From Unio delphinus (lineage: Eukaryota; Mollusca; Bivalvia; Unionida; Unionidae), in the NCBI GenBank assembly GCA_029339505.1, contig JAQISU010000022.1, positions 11,982,001 through 12,046,000 of the forward strand: a DNA stretch of 64,000 nucleotides, in the 5' to 3' direction. The notes beneath the pieces are model-generated. The model saw only the letters and a list, made by a program, of their open reading frames with translations, made no database searches and was not told the origin of the DNA. Positions within the stretch are counted from its first letter, which is position 1. Each line of letters opens with the position of its first letter. A program made the position numbers and the translations under genes. Positions 30,029 to 43,829 of this stretch are shown here, one piece after another.

Positions 30029-31730
30029 CTTTCAATGAGCTGTATCATAATGACTTTTGATATTTCTTTTCTTTCCATGACATCTTTCACAAAACAGATA
30101 GAAATAATGGACTCTTTATATGACTGTATTATGTTCTCTAGAGTCCTTTAATACACCAAAGAAATTAGTACAACATCTATCTTTTTTTTGTGCACAAATA
30201 TCTCTTATGACACCGAGAGGAAAAATAATAAGAAACATTTCAAACGGAAGACAGTGATAACCTTACTCTTCAATAACTTCTCTTAATTCATGGAACAAGG
30301 ATGATTAATGCATTATACATAATAATATTCCGGTTATTTTATTTCCCTTTCGGTGGCAATATTTGGTTCATACATTGTTGTTCTAATGCAACTATTTAAC
30401 ATCATGGTATTTTCTATAATTATTGTCATTTTGTGAATATGTCCTAATAACAATCTTCTCCAAACCCATTGGAATCTCATCAGTATTGAGTTATTTATTT
30501 TATCATTACTCCGAGTCTGGACCACCATATATATACAATGTTCAGATCCATGCTTTAGACTTCTAATTCTGTTTGAAATAATGTGATTGATTGAAGTTTA
30601 TGCAGAAGTATTTTATGACCTTTCGATGTATATCAATTCAGTGCCTAAATGAATTGGATATTTTCATCACTCATACACTGAAGACGACTAATAACCAGAA
30701 ATTCATACCCCAATTCATTTTTTCATCCATGCAGACATATACGTATGCACATAAAGATTCTTTGATAATTTAGATAAATATATGTATTGAAGAATTGGCA
30801 CTTGATATGTGTGTCATCAAGTTGTTTTTGTTTAATGCAGACTATTATTTTTAGTGAAATACTGCCATCCATAACTGGCTGAATGCTTTAATTGTATATA
30901 CTTCTGTTCATATGGATGTTACAGCTGACAAGTAAAGTTCATACTAAGCCCTTCATTAGAACCCAACATCATATTATATCATTGTGTTCTCCTATATTAC
31001 TCTTTCAATGAGTCATATCGTATTACTGATTTTTGATATTTCTTTTTCATGACATCCTTCACAAAACAGTTGGTAAGTATTATCTCTTGATATAATTGTA
31101 TTTCTTCTACTAAACAATCATTTAAGACAGATGAAAAGAGTAGAAAGTTTGATTTTATGTGCAGAATTATTTCTAAGGAAATTTGAAAGGACACACCAAT
31201 GGAACAGATTCATAAGGTTAAAGCATTCTACATGACTTTGATTTAACTATTTAATTGTTTGGGGTTCTTCTTACTATTTGATTCATCTAATTTTGTTTGA
31301 GGTAGTTTAAAAGATCCACTGCTATCCAACAGTATATTATGACTTTGCTGATATGTATCCATTCAGTGCCTGATCATATGGTGTATTTTTATAAATTACA
31401 TGCTGAAAATGACTAATAACCAGAAATTCTTATGTATATACAGATGTTCATCCATGGATGCATGAACGTATGCACTTAAATATTCATAAATCTTTGGATC
31501 AATATATGTACACAAGTATAGTCCCATCATATGTGTGTCATCAAGTTCTTTACTTATATGCACACTATTCTAGTTAGTGAAATATAGCCATATAAACTAA
31601 TTGCATTAAAGGAATATACTTCTGTTATTATAGACCATATACCTGATAAGGAAAGTTGATAGTATGCTAAACATTGGAGACCGACAGCATACTATATCAT
31701 TGGGTTCCTATATATTACCCTTGAATGGGG

Positions 31731-31976
31731 AGCACAAAGTAACTGATTTGTGAAAAACGTTATGTTATGCTTCACTGCGATCTCACCTCTCTCTGCATGG
31801 GTTCAAGTCTCAGAGTCTGCTAATTTGGGTGTGTGAGAAATGTTGCCAGTAGGTTGTTGTTAATCAGTGTTTCTTTCCATAGATTTTCTAGCTTCTTCCT
31901 GCACCATTATTACTTCCTGCCATGTAAAGCCTATTGTGTGCTGAAAAGTGGAGTTGAACCCTACAACAACAACAAT
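31731..31976 (+). mobile_element. tRNA-headed SINE unit in satellite
   Basis: Same variant as 22011 and 33694 (AACTGATTTGTG head), showing these monomers share a recent common copy. Confidence 0.65.
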
Positions 31977-33693
31977 AAGCCTTTCAATTACCTGTTTCAT
32001 ATTGACTTTTGATATTTCCTTTTTTTCCATGACATCTTTCACAAATCAGATGGAAAGATTGGACTATTTATATGATTGTATTACGTTCTCTAAAGAGTCG
32101 TTTAATAGACGGAAGACATTAGTACAAAATCTTATTATATGTGCAAAAAAATCCTTTAGGAAACAGAGAGGAAAAATTATAGGAAACATTTCCAATTAAA
32201 AACAATCAAAACCTTACTCTTCAATTTCTTGTCTCAATTTATGGAAAATAGATGAATAATGCATGATACATAACTTTGATATTAATTTTCCGTTTATTTT
32301 ATTTTCATTTCTGTGGCAATATCTGTTTCCTACATTGTTCTTCTTATGCAATAATTTAACATCAGTGGTTTTTCTTTAAGTATTGTCATTTGTGAATATG
32401 TCCTGATAACATTATCCTCCAAATCCATTTGAATCTTATCAGTATTGAGTTATTTATTTTATCATTACTCCGAGTCTGGACCACCATATATATACAATGT
32501 TCAGATCCATGCTTTAGACTTCTAATTCTGTTTGAAATAATGTGATTGATTGAAGTTTATCCAGAAGTATTTTATGACCTTTTGATGTATATCAATTCAG
32601 TGCCTAAATGAATTGGATATTTTCATCACTCATACACTGAAGACGACTAATAACCAGAAATTCATACCCCAATTCATTTTTTCATCCATGCAGACATATA
32701 CGTATGCACATAAAGATTCTTTGATAATTTAGATAAATATATGTATTGAAGAATTGACACTTGATATGTGTGTCATCAAGTTGTTTTTGTTTAATGCAGA
32801 CTATTATTTTTAGTGAAATACTGCCATCCATAACTGGCTGAATGCTTTAATTGTATATACTTCTGTTCATATGGATGTTACAGCTGACAAGTAAAGTTCA
32901 TACTAAGCCCTTCATTAGAACCCAACATCATATTATATCATTGTGTTCTCCTCTATTACTCTTTCAATGAGTCATATCGTATTACTGATTTTTGATATTT
33001 CTTCTTTTTCATGACACCCTTCACAAAAAAGTGTCTAAGTATTATCTCTTGATATAATTGTATTTCTTCTACTAAACAATCATTTAAGACAGATGAAAAG
33101 AGTAGAAAGTTTGATTTTATGTGCAGAATTATTTCTAAGGAAATCTGAAAGGACACACTAATGGAACAGATTCATAAGGTTAAAGCATTCTACATGACTT
33201 TGATTTAACTATTTAATTGTTTGGGGTTCTTCTTACTATTTGATTCATCTAATTTTGTTTGAGGTAGTTTAAAAGATCCACTGCTATCCAACAGTATATT
33301 ATGACTTTGCTGATATGTATCCATTCAGTGCCTGATCATATGGTGTATTTTTATAAATTACATGCTGAAAATGACTAATAACCAGAAATTCTTATGTATA
33401 TACAGATGTTCATCCATGGATGCATGAACGTATGCACTTAAATATTCATAAATCTTTGGATCAATATATGTACACAAGTATAGTCCCATCATATGTGTGT
33501 CATCAAGTTCTTTACTTACATGCACACTATTCTGGTTAGTGAAATATAGCCATATAAACTAATTGCATTAAAGGAATATACTTCTGTTATTATAGACCGT
33601 ACACCTGATAAGGAAAGTTGATACTATGCTAAACATTGGAGACCGACAGCATACTATATCATTGGGTTCCTATTTATTACCCTTTGAATGGGG

Positions 33694-33940
33694 AGCACAA
33701 AGTAACTGATTTGTGAAAAACGTTATGTTATGCTTCACTGCGATCTCACCTCTCTCTGCATGGGTTCAAGTCTCAGAGTCTGCTAATTTGGGTGTGTGAG
33801 AAATGTTGCCAGTAGGTTGTTGTTAATCAGTGTTTCTTTCCATAGATTTTCTAGCTTCTTCCTGCACCATTATTACTTCCTGCCATGTAAAGCCTATTGT
33901 GTGCTGAAAAGTGGAGTTGAACCCTACAACAACAACAATA
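33694..33940 (+). mobile_element. tRNA-headed SINE unit in satellite
   Basis: Nearly identical to the 22011 and 31731 units; box B and (CAA)n tail present. Confidence 0.65.
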
Positions 33941-34441
33941 AGCCTTTCAATTACCTGTTTCATATTGACTTTTGATATTTCCTTTTTTTCCATGACATCT
34001 TTCACAAATCAGATGGAAAGATTGGACTATTTATATGATTGTATTACGTTCTCTAAAGAGTCGTTTAATAGACGGAAGACATTAGTTCAAAATCTTATTA
34101 TATGTGCAAAAAAATCCTTTAGGAAACAGAGAGGAAAAATTATAGGAAACATTTCCAATTAAAAACAATCAAAACCTTACTCTTCAATTTCTTGTCTCAA
34201 TTTATGGAAAATACATGAATAATGCATGATACATAACTTTGATATTAATTTTCCGTTTATTTTTTTTTCATTTCTGTGGCAATATGTTTCCTACATTGTT
34301 CTTCTTATGCAATAATTTAACATCAGTGGTTTTTCTTTAAGTATTGTCATTTGTGAATATGTCCTGATAACATTATCCTCCAAATCCATTTGAATCTTAT
34401 CAGTATTGAATTATGTATTTTGTCATTACTCCGAGCCTGGA

Positions 34442-34444
<3 letters not shown>

Positions 34445-34533
<89 letters not shown>
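34445..34533. repeat. (TA)n microsatellite in half B
   Basis: About 88 bases of TA at the same site as 22761 in a nearly identical monomer, so the array lengthened or shortened after duplication. Confidence 0.95.
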
Positions 34534-34535
<2 letters not shown>

Positions 34536-35945
34536 CACAATGTTCAGCTGCTTGCGGTCTTCTTCTAATTCTGTTTCAAATAATGTCATTGATTGATGTT
34601 AATCCATCCGTATTTTATGACCTTTTGATGTATATCAATTCAGTGACTAAACGAATTGTATATATTCATCACTCACAGACTGAGGATGACTAATAACCAA
34701 AAATTGATATGCCAAATCATGTTTTCATCCATTCAGACATAAACGTATGCACATAAAGATTCATTAATCTTTAGATAAATACATGTATAGAAGTATTGGC
34801 ACATGATATGTGTGTCATCAAGTTCTTTATTTTTCATGCAGACTATTCTTTTTAATGAAATACTGTCATCCATAACTAAGTGCTTTAAATGTATATTCTG
34901 TTCTTATGGATGTTACAGCTGACAAATAAAGTGGGTACTAAGCCCTTCATTCGAACCCTTTATCATATTATATCCTTGTGTTCTCCTTTATTACCCTTTC
35001 AATGAGTAATATCGTATTACTGATTTTTTTATATTTCTTCTTTTTCCTGACACCGTTCACAAAACAGTTGGTAAGTATTATATCTTGATATAATTGTATA
35101 TCTTCTACTAAACAATCAATTAAGACAGAATAAAAGAGTAGAAAGTTTGATTTATGTGCAGAATTATTCCTAAGGAAATCTGAAAGGAAACATTAATGGA
35201 ACAGATTCATAAGATTAAAGCTTTCTACACGACTTTGATTTAACTATTTCGTTCTTTATTTTATTTTCCTATTTTATTCTTCTAATTTTATTTGAGAGAA
35301 TTTAAAAGATTGAGTGCTATCCAGCATGACTTTGATGATATATATCCATTCAGTGCCTGATCATTTAGTGTATTTTTATCAATTACATGCTGAATAGGAC
35401 TAATAACCAGAAATTCATATTTATATACACATGATCATCCATGCATGCATGAACGTATGCACATAAAAATTCATAGATCTTTAGAGAAATATATGTATAC
35501 AAGTATAGTCACATCATATGTGCGTCATGAAGTTCTTTATTTTACATGTTGACTGTTCTAGTTAGTGAAATATAGCCATCCATAAGTGGCTAAATTCTTT
35601 AAATATATATACTTCTTTTCTTATGGATGTTACAGCTGACAAGTAAAGATGATACTAAGCCCTCCATTCGAACCCTACATCATATTATATCCTTGTGTTC
35701 TCCTTTATTACCCTTTCAATGAGTAATATCGTATTACTGATTTTTTTATATTTCTTCTTTTTCCTGACACCGTTCACAAAACAGCTGGTAAGTATTATAT
35801 CTTGATATAATTGTATTTCTTCTACTAAACAATCATTTAAGACAGAATAAAAGAGTAGAAAGTTTGATTTATGTGCAGAATTATTCCTAAGGAAATCTGA
35901 AAGGAAACATTAATGGAACAGATTCATAAGATTAATGCATTCTAT

Positions 35946-37545
35946 ATGAATTCCTTGAGATTAGTTTGTTAATTATCTCGAAGAGCTCTTTGCAGCTGGA
36001 ACTCTCCGTGATCTTAGTACTTTAGTGGGATGATTTGGCTAAATGGACTCTGTTTGTGACGTTCGTCTTAGCGGCTTCGTAGATTTGTTTATGAATAGTG
36101 AGTCTCGTGGAAAGCCAAAGCCTGCTTTTCGGCAATGTCTTTTTGCAGTGCGAAGCTTTTCCCTAACACTGCTATACCATGGAGAACACTTTTTTATTGA
36201 TACTCTAAATTTGGTGGCTGGGGCATGTTTTTAAAGCAATGAACGCAGGTAGTTATCAAGTTGTTCTGCTGTTGGATGTAAGAAATTTGTGAGGTTTTCT
36301 TGGATGTCATGCATGATTTTGGTTCTATTTATCATACGGAGGTTTCTCTTAGTAGCAAATAGAGATGGAGGGTTAGTGACTGATACGTTGAGATGACATA
36401 CAATGCAGAGGTGATCCGATGCAAGTTCGTGGGATACAGGGGTGGATTGCAGAATATTATCATCAGTTCTATAAAGAAACCAATCTAAAATGTGACCAAG
36501 TTGATGGGTAGGTTGCTTAACTGACTGATTAAGATTGAAAACATGAATGGAATCTAGGAGTTTTGACATGTATGGTTTACTAGGACAGTCAAAGTGAAAG
36601 TTGAAATCTCCAAGAATAATTAGTTTGCCACCTATCGAATTTCCATACTCTAGAAGATTTGGAAACTGCTCCAAAAAGAGAGATTCAGACAGCTTGTTTT
36701 TTCTACTAGTTCAAACGATGTGTGGCAGGAATTGAAGGTTGTATTGTACTTAAGGCATTCGATCATGGAATTCTTTGTAATTACAGCAATTCCAACTCCG
36801 CGAGAGTTGCGGGGGAACGACGTGATGGAGTTATCGCTGGGTGTTAAATCTGCACACTTACATTCATCACCTGCGAAATGTAACGAAGTTTCTGTCAAGA
36901 AGAAGACGTCAATATTCTGGTTGTTGATAAAATTAACAAGTTCTGAGCGCTTTGCCGGTGATCCTACTGATTGAGCGTTGAATTATGCAATACGTAAAGG
37001 CATCCCAGGGACAGTTGACATAACGATTGACGATTTAATAGGAATTTGAACCAGGTTATTAAAATTAACGGCATTGTTTTTAAGTTGTTTATCCATTACG
37101 GGCGAAAGAGGGATAACGGGAATTCTTCTTCTTCTTCTACGCTGGCCAGCATTGAAAGAATGTTTCTTTTTTCGCTTCCGTTTACATTTAATTAATGATG
37201 AATGTATTCCCGGTTCGTTTAGTCTTGAGCACAATGTAGTATCTAGAACCAAGGTGCGGTCATTTATTCCAATTAATGAGGGTCCGTCGTATTGTAAGCG
37301 GTCACTTGACGGCGGTTTATTCAAAAACAAATGACGTTTACACATTGTGACAAAACCGTTGAGAAAAATTCTAATTCTCGTTTCCAAAACAAAGACATGA
37401 ATCAACACATACGAACGGAACAGCCAATGCATGATGAAACACAATAATGTATACGATGATAGAGAACCAGCTTGAATATCATAAATAGAGCACAAAATCG
37501 GAAGAGCCTATCTCGAGCAGTAAATCGATGGCGGCCATCTTTCCG
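35946..37545 (-). mobile_element. CR1/L2-type LINE, 5' half only (copy 2)
   Basis: Same structure and both junctions as copy 1. The endonuclease is split over 36231-36674 and 36650-36898, and the ORF2 N-terminal part is at 36983-37495. A changed codon near 36982 (TTGAATTATGCA) adds a stop compared with copy 1. Confidence 0.8.
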
Positions 37546-37785
37546 GACTGACTGAGTTGTCAAAAGCGCTCTGTTATGGATCACTGCCATCTCAGCTCTG
37601 TCTGCATGGGTTCAAATTTCACAGTCTGCCAATTTGGGTGTGTGAGAAATGTTGTTAGTAGCTCTTTGTTGGTCAGTGTTTCTTTCCATAGATTTTTCTG
37701 GCTTCTTCATTCACCTTTAATATTGTATGCCATGTAAAGCATATTCTGTGCTGAAAAATGGTGCTGAACGCTTGATCAACAACAG
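37546..37785 (+). mobile_element. tRNA-headed SINE unit, fused to LINE 5' end
   Basis: Head GACTGACTGAGTTGTCAAAAGC; box B is damaged (GGTTCAAATTTCACAG); tail GATCAACAACAGG. Confidence 0.65.
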
Positions 37786-40700
37786 GAACCCATTCAATGA
37801 CCTGTATCATATTGACTTTTGATATTTCTTTTCTTTCCATGACATCTTTCACAAAACAGATGGAAAGAACGGACTCTTTATATGATTGTATTATGTTCCC
37901 TAAAGAGTCATTTAATAGACGGAAGAAATTAGTACAAAATCTTATTTTAGGTGCAAAAAGATCCCTTAGTACCCCAGAGAGGAACAATAATAGGAAAAAT
38001 TTCAAATACAAAACAGTCATAACCTTACTCTTCAATAACTTATCTTAATACATGGAACAGAGATGATTAATGCATTGTACATATCTTTGATGATAATATT
38101 TGTTTTTTTTTCATTTTCATTTCTGTGGCAATATCTGGTTCATACATTGTTGTTCTAATGCAATAATTTAACATCAGTTTCTTTTCTTTAATTATTGTCA
38201 TTTTGTGATTATGTCCTGATAACATTATCCTCCAAATCCATTGGAATCTCATCAGTATTGAATTATTTATTTTGTCATTACTTCGAGTTTGGACCAACAT
38301 ATATATCCAATGTTCAGTTGCTTGCTTTAGTCTTCTATTTCTGTTTGAAATAATGTGATTGATTGAAGTTTATCCAGCAGTATCATATCACCTTTTGATG
38401 TATATCAATTCAGTGCCGAAATGAATTGTATATTTTCATCACTTAGATAAATATATGTATTCAAGTATAGTCTCATCATATTTGCGTCAAAAAGTTCTTT
38501 ATTTTACATGCAGACTATTCTAGTGAGTGAAATATAGCCATAGAATCTAATTGCATTAAATGAATATACTTCTGTTATTAGACATCACATGCATGATAAG
38601 TAAAGTTGATACTATGTTAAACATTGGAGCCCGACAGCATACTATATCATTGTGTTCCTCTCTATTACCCTTTGAATGGGGAGCCCAGAGTGACTGAGTT
38701 GACAAAAGCACTCTGTTATGGATCACTGCCATCTCAAATCTGTCTGCATGGGTTCAAGTCTCAGAGTCTGCCAATTTGGGTGCGGGAGAAATGTTGCCAG
38801 TAGGTTCTTGCTGGTCTTTGTTACTTTCGAGGGATTTTTCTGGGTTCTTCCTCCGCCATTAATAGTGGCCGCCATGGAAAGCCTATTCTGTGCTGAAAAA
38901 GGGCGTTGAGCCGCACAACAACAACAACCCTTTCAATGACCTGTATCATATTGACTTTAGATATTTCTTTTCTTTCCATGACATCTTTCACAAAACAGAT
39001 AGAAATAATAAACTCTTTATATGACAGTATTATGATCTCTCGAGTCCTTTAATACACCGAAGAAATTAGTACAACATCTATCTTTTTTTGTGTGCACAAA
39101 TATCCCTTATCACACAGAGAGGAAAAATAATAAGAAACATTTCAAACGGAAGACAGTGATAACCTTACTCTTCAATAACTTCTCAAAATTAATGGAACAA
39201 GGATGATTACTGCATTATACATAATAATATTCCGGTTATTTTATTTCCCTTTCGGTGGCAATATTTGGTTCATACATTGTTGTTCTAATGCAACAATTTA
39301 ACATCAGTGTATTTTCTATAATTATTGTCATTTTGTGAATATGTCCTAATAACATTCTCCTCCAAACCCATTGGAATCTCATCAGTATTGAGTTATTTAT
39401 TTTATCATTACTCCGAGTCTGGACCACCATATATATACAATGTTCAGATCCATGCTTTAGACTTCTAATTCTGTTTGAAATAATGTGATTGATTGAAGTT
39501 TATCCAGAAGTATTTTATGACCTTTTGATGTATATCAATTCAGTGCCTAAATGAATTGGATATTTTCATCACTCATACACTGAAGACGACTAATAACCAG
39601 AAATTCATACCCCAATTCATTTTTTCATCCATTCAGACATAAACGTATGCACATAAAGATTCATTAATCTTTAGATAAATACATGTATAGAAGTATTGGC
39701 ACATGATATGTGTGTCATCAAGTTCTTTATTTTTCATGCAGACTATTCTTTTTAATGAAATACTGTCATCCATAACTAAGTGCTTTAAATGTATATTCTG
39801 TTCTTATGGATGTTACAGCTGACAAATAAAGTGGGTACTAAGCCCTCCATTCGAACCCTTTATCATATTATATCCTTGTGTTCTCCTTTATTACCCTTTC
39901 AATGAGTAATATCGTATTACTGATTTTTTTATATTTCTTCTTTTTCCTGACACCGGTCACAAAACAGTTGGTAAGTATTATATCTTGATATAATTGTATT
40001 TCTTCTACTAAACAATCAATTAAGACAGAATAAAAGAGTAGAAAGTTTGATTTATGTGCAGAATTATTCCTAAGGAAATCTGAAAGGAAACATTAATGGA
40101 ACAGATTCATAAGATTAAAGCTTTCTACACGACTTTGATTTAACTATTTCGTTCTTTATTTTATTTTCCTATTTTATTCTTCTAATTTTATTTGAGAGAA
40201 TTTAAAAGATTGAGTGCTATCCAGCATGACTTTGATGATATATATCCATTCAGTGCCTGATCATTTAGTGTATTTTTATCAATTACATGCTGAATAGGAC
40301 TAATAACCAGAAATTCATATTTATATACACATGATCATCCATGCATGCATGAACGTATGCACATAAAAATTCATAGATCTTTAGAGAAATATATGTATAC
40401 AAGTATAATCACATCATATGTGCGTCATGAAGTTCTTTATTTTACATGTTGACTGTTCTAGTTAGTGAAATATAGCCATCCATAAGTGGCTAAATTCTTT
40501 AAATATATATACTTCTTTTCTTATGGATGTTACAGCTGACAAGTAAAGATGATACTAAGCCCTCCATTCGAACCCTACATCATATTATATCCTTGTGTTC
40601 TCCTTTATTACCCTTTCAATGAATAATATCGTATTACTGATTTTTTTATATTTCTTCTTTTTCCTGACACCGTTCACAAAACAGCTAGTAAGTATTATAT

Positions 40701-40847
40701 CTTGATATAATTGTATTTCTTCTACTAAACAATCATTTAAGACAGAATAAAAGAGTAGAAAGTTTGATTTATGTGCAGAATTATTCCTAAGGAAATCTGA
40801 AAGGAAACATTAATGGAACAGATTCATAAGATTAATGCATTCTATAT
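37786..40847 (+). repeat. Satellite array, block 3
   Basis: Starts with half B, then at about 38442 joins directly to the middle of half A (CATCACTTAGATAAATATATG), a deletion hybrid. It contains a SINE unit at 38682 and monomer starts at 39971 and 40688 (717 bp apart). Confidence 0.8.
38682..38928 (+). mobile_element. tRNA-headed SINE unit in satellite
   Basis: Head GTGACTGAGTTGACAAAAGC, box B GGGTTCAAGTCTCAG, tail CGCACAACAACAACAA. Confidence 0.7.
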
Positions 40848-42446
40848 GATTTCCTTGAGATTAGTTTGTTAATTATCTCGAAGAGCTCTTTGCAGCTGGA
40901 ACTCTCCGTGATCTTAGTACTTTAGTGGGATGATTTGGCTAAATGGACTCTGTTTGTGACGTTCGTCTTAGCGGCTTCGTAGATTTGTTTATGAATAGTG
41001 AGTCTCGTGGAAAGCAAAAGCCTCTGCTTTTCGGCAATGTCTTTTTGCAGTGCGAAGCTTTTCCCTAACACTGCTATACCATGGAGAACACTTTTTTATT
41101 GATACTCTAAATTTGGTGGCTGGGGCATGTTTTTAAAGCAATGAACGCAGGTAGTTATCAAGTTGTTCCGCTGTTGGATGTAAGAAATTTGTGAGGTTTT
41201 CTTGGATGTCATGCATGATTTTGGTTCTATTTATCATACGGAGGTTTCTCTTAGTAGCAAATAGAGATGGAGGGTTAGTGACTGATACGTTGAGATGGCA
41301 TACAATGCAGAGGTGATCCGATGCAAGTTCGTGGGATACAGGGGTGGATTGCAGAATATTATCATCAGTTCTATAAAGAAACCAATCTAAAATGTGACCA
41401 AGTTGATGGGTAGGTTGCTTAACTGACTGATTAAGATTGAAAACATGAATGGAATCTAGGAGTTTTGACATGTATGGTTTACTAGGACAGTCAAAGTGAA
41501 AGTTGAAATCTCCAAGAATAATTAGTTTGCCACCTATCGAATTTCCATACTCTAGAAGATTTGGAAACTGCTCCAAAAAGAGAGATTCAGACAGCTTGTT
41601 TTTTCTACTAGTTCAAACGATGTGTGGCAGGAATTGAAGGTTGTATTGTACTTAAGGCATTCGATCATGGAATTCTTTGTAATTACAGCAATTCCAACTC
41701 CGCGAGAGTTGCGGGGGAACGACGTGATGGAGTTATCGCTGGGTGTTAAATCTGCACACTTACATTCATCACCTGCGAAATGTAACGAAGTTTCTGTCAA
41801 GAAGAAGACGTCAATATTCTGGTTGTTGATAAAATTAACAAGTTCTGAGCGCTTTGCCGGTGATCCTACTGATTGAGCGTTGAATTATGCAATACGTAAA
41901 GGCATCCCAGGGACAGTTGACATAACGATTGACGATTTAATAGGAATTTGAACCAGGTTATTAAAATTAACGGCATTGTTTTTAAGTTGTTTATCCATTA
42001 CGGGCGAAAGAGGGATAACGGGAATTCTTCTTCTTCTTCTACGCTGGCCAGCATTGAAAGAATGTTTCTTTTTTCGCTTCCGTTTACATTTAATTAATGA
42101 TGAATGTATTCCCGGTTCGTTTAGTCTTGAGCACAATGTAGTATCTAGAACCAAGGTGCGGTCATTTATTCCAATTAATGAGGGTCCGTCGTATTGTAAG
42201 CGGTCACTTGACGGCGGTTTATTCAAAAACAAATGACGTTTACACATTGTGACAAAACCGTTGAGAAAAATTCTAATTCTCGTTTCCAAAACAAAGACAT
42301 GAATCAACACATACGAACGGAACAGCCAATGCATGATGAAACACAATAATGTATACGATGATAGAGAACCAGCTTGAATATCATAAATAGAGCACAAAAT
42401 CGGAAGAGCCTATCTCGAGCAGTAAATCGATGGCGGCCATCTTTCC
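40848..42446 (-). mobile_element. CR1/L2-type LINE, 5' half only (copy 3)
   Basis: The duplicate of copy 2 in the 4.9-kb tandem duplication; endonuclease frames at 41133-41576 and 41552-41800, N-terminal part at 41885-42397. Confidence 0.8.
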
Positions 42447-42687
42447 GGACTGACTGAGTTGTCAAAAGCGCTCTGTTATGGATCACTGCCATCTCAGCTC
42501 TGTCTGCATGGGTTCAAATTTCACAGTCTGCCAATTTGGGTGTGTGAGAAATGTTGTTAGTAGCTCTTTGTTGGTCAGTGTTTCTTTCCATAGATTTTTC
42601 TGGCTTCTTCATTCACCTTTAATATTGTATGCCATGTAAAGCATATTCTGTGCTGAAAAATGGTGCTGAACGCTTGATCAACAACAG
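42447..42687 (+). mobile_element. tRNA-headed SINE unit, fused to LINE 5' end
   Basis: Same as the 37546 unit, including the damaged box B. Confidence 0.65.
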
Positions 42688-43582
42688 GAACCCATTCAAT
42701 GACCTGTATCATATTGACTTTTGATATTTCTTTTCTTTCCATGACATCTTTCACAAAACAGATGGAAAGAACGGACTCTTTATATGATTGTATTATGTTC
42801 CCTAAAGAGTCATTTAATAGACGGAAGAAATTAGTACAAAATCTTATTTTAGGTGCAAAAAGATCCCTTAGTACCCAGAGAGGAACAATAATAGGAAAAA
42901 TTTCAAATACAAAACAGTCATAACCTTACTCTTCAATAACTTATCTTAATACATGGAACAGAGATGATTAATGCATTGTACATATCTTTGATGATAATAT
43001 TTGTTTTTTTTTCATTTTCATTTCTGTGGCAATATCTGGTTCATACATTGTTGTTCTAATGCAATAATTTAACATCAGTTTCTTTTCTTTAATTATTGTC
43101 ATTTTGTGATTATGTCCTGATAACATTATCCTCCAAATCCATTGGAATCTCATCAGTATTGAATTATTTATTTTGTCATTACTTCGAGTTTGGACCAACA
43201 TATATATCCAATGTTCAGTTGCTTGCTTTAGTCTTCTATTTCTGTTTGAAATAATGTGATTGATTGAAGTTTATCCAGCAGTATCATATCACCTTTTGAT
43301 GTATATCAATTCAGTGCCGAAATGAATTGTATATTTTCATCACTTAGATAAATATATGTATTCAAGTATAGTCTCATCATATTTGCGTCAAAAAGTTCTT
43401 TATTTTACATGCAGACTATTCTAGTGAGTGAAATATAGCCATATAATCTAATTGCATTAAATGAATATACTTCTGTTATTAGACACCACATGCATGATAA
43501 GTAAAGTTGATACTATGTTAAACATTGGAGCCCGACAGCATACTATATCATTGTGTTCCTCTCTATTACCCTTTGAATGGGG

Positions 43583-43829
43583 AGCCCAGAGTGACTGAGT
43601 TGACAAAAGCACTCTGTTATGGATCACTGCCATCTCAAATCTGTCTGCATGGGTTCAAGTCTCAGAGTCTGCCAATTTGGGTGTGGGAGAAATGTTGCCA
43701 GTAGGTTCTTGCTGGTCTTTGTTACTTTCGAGGGATTTTTCTGGGTTCTTCCTCCGCCATTAATAGTGGCCGCCATGGAAAGCCTATTCTGTGCTGAAAA
43801 AGGGCGTTGAGCCGCACAACAACAACAAC
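43583..43829 (+). mobile_element. tRNA-headed SINE unit in satellite
   Basis: Duplicate of the 38682 unit. Confidence 0.7.

Larger units (their letters stand above)
26076..35945 (+). repeat. Satellite array, block 2
   Basis: Monomer starts are at 27169, 29122, 31073, 33035, 35071 and 35788, spaced 1953, 1951, 1962, 2036 and 717 bp. The longer 2036 bp unit is explained by a (TA)n expansion. 31731-32440 and 33694-34400 are nearly identical neighbours. 33335-36840 repeats 21655-25130. No gene seen other than SINE units and relic frames. Confidence 0.85.
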
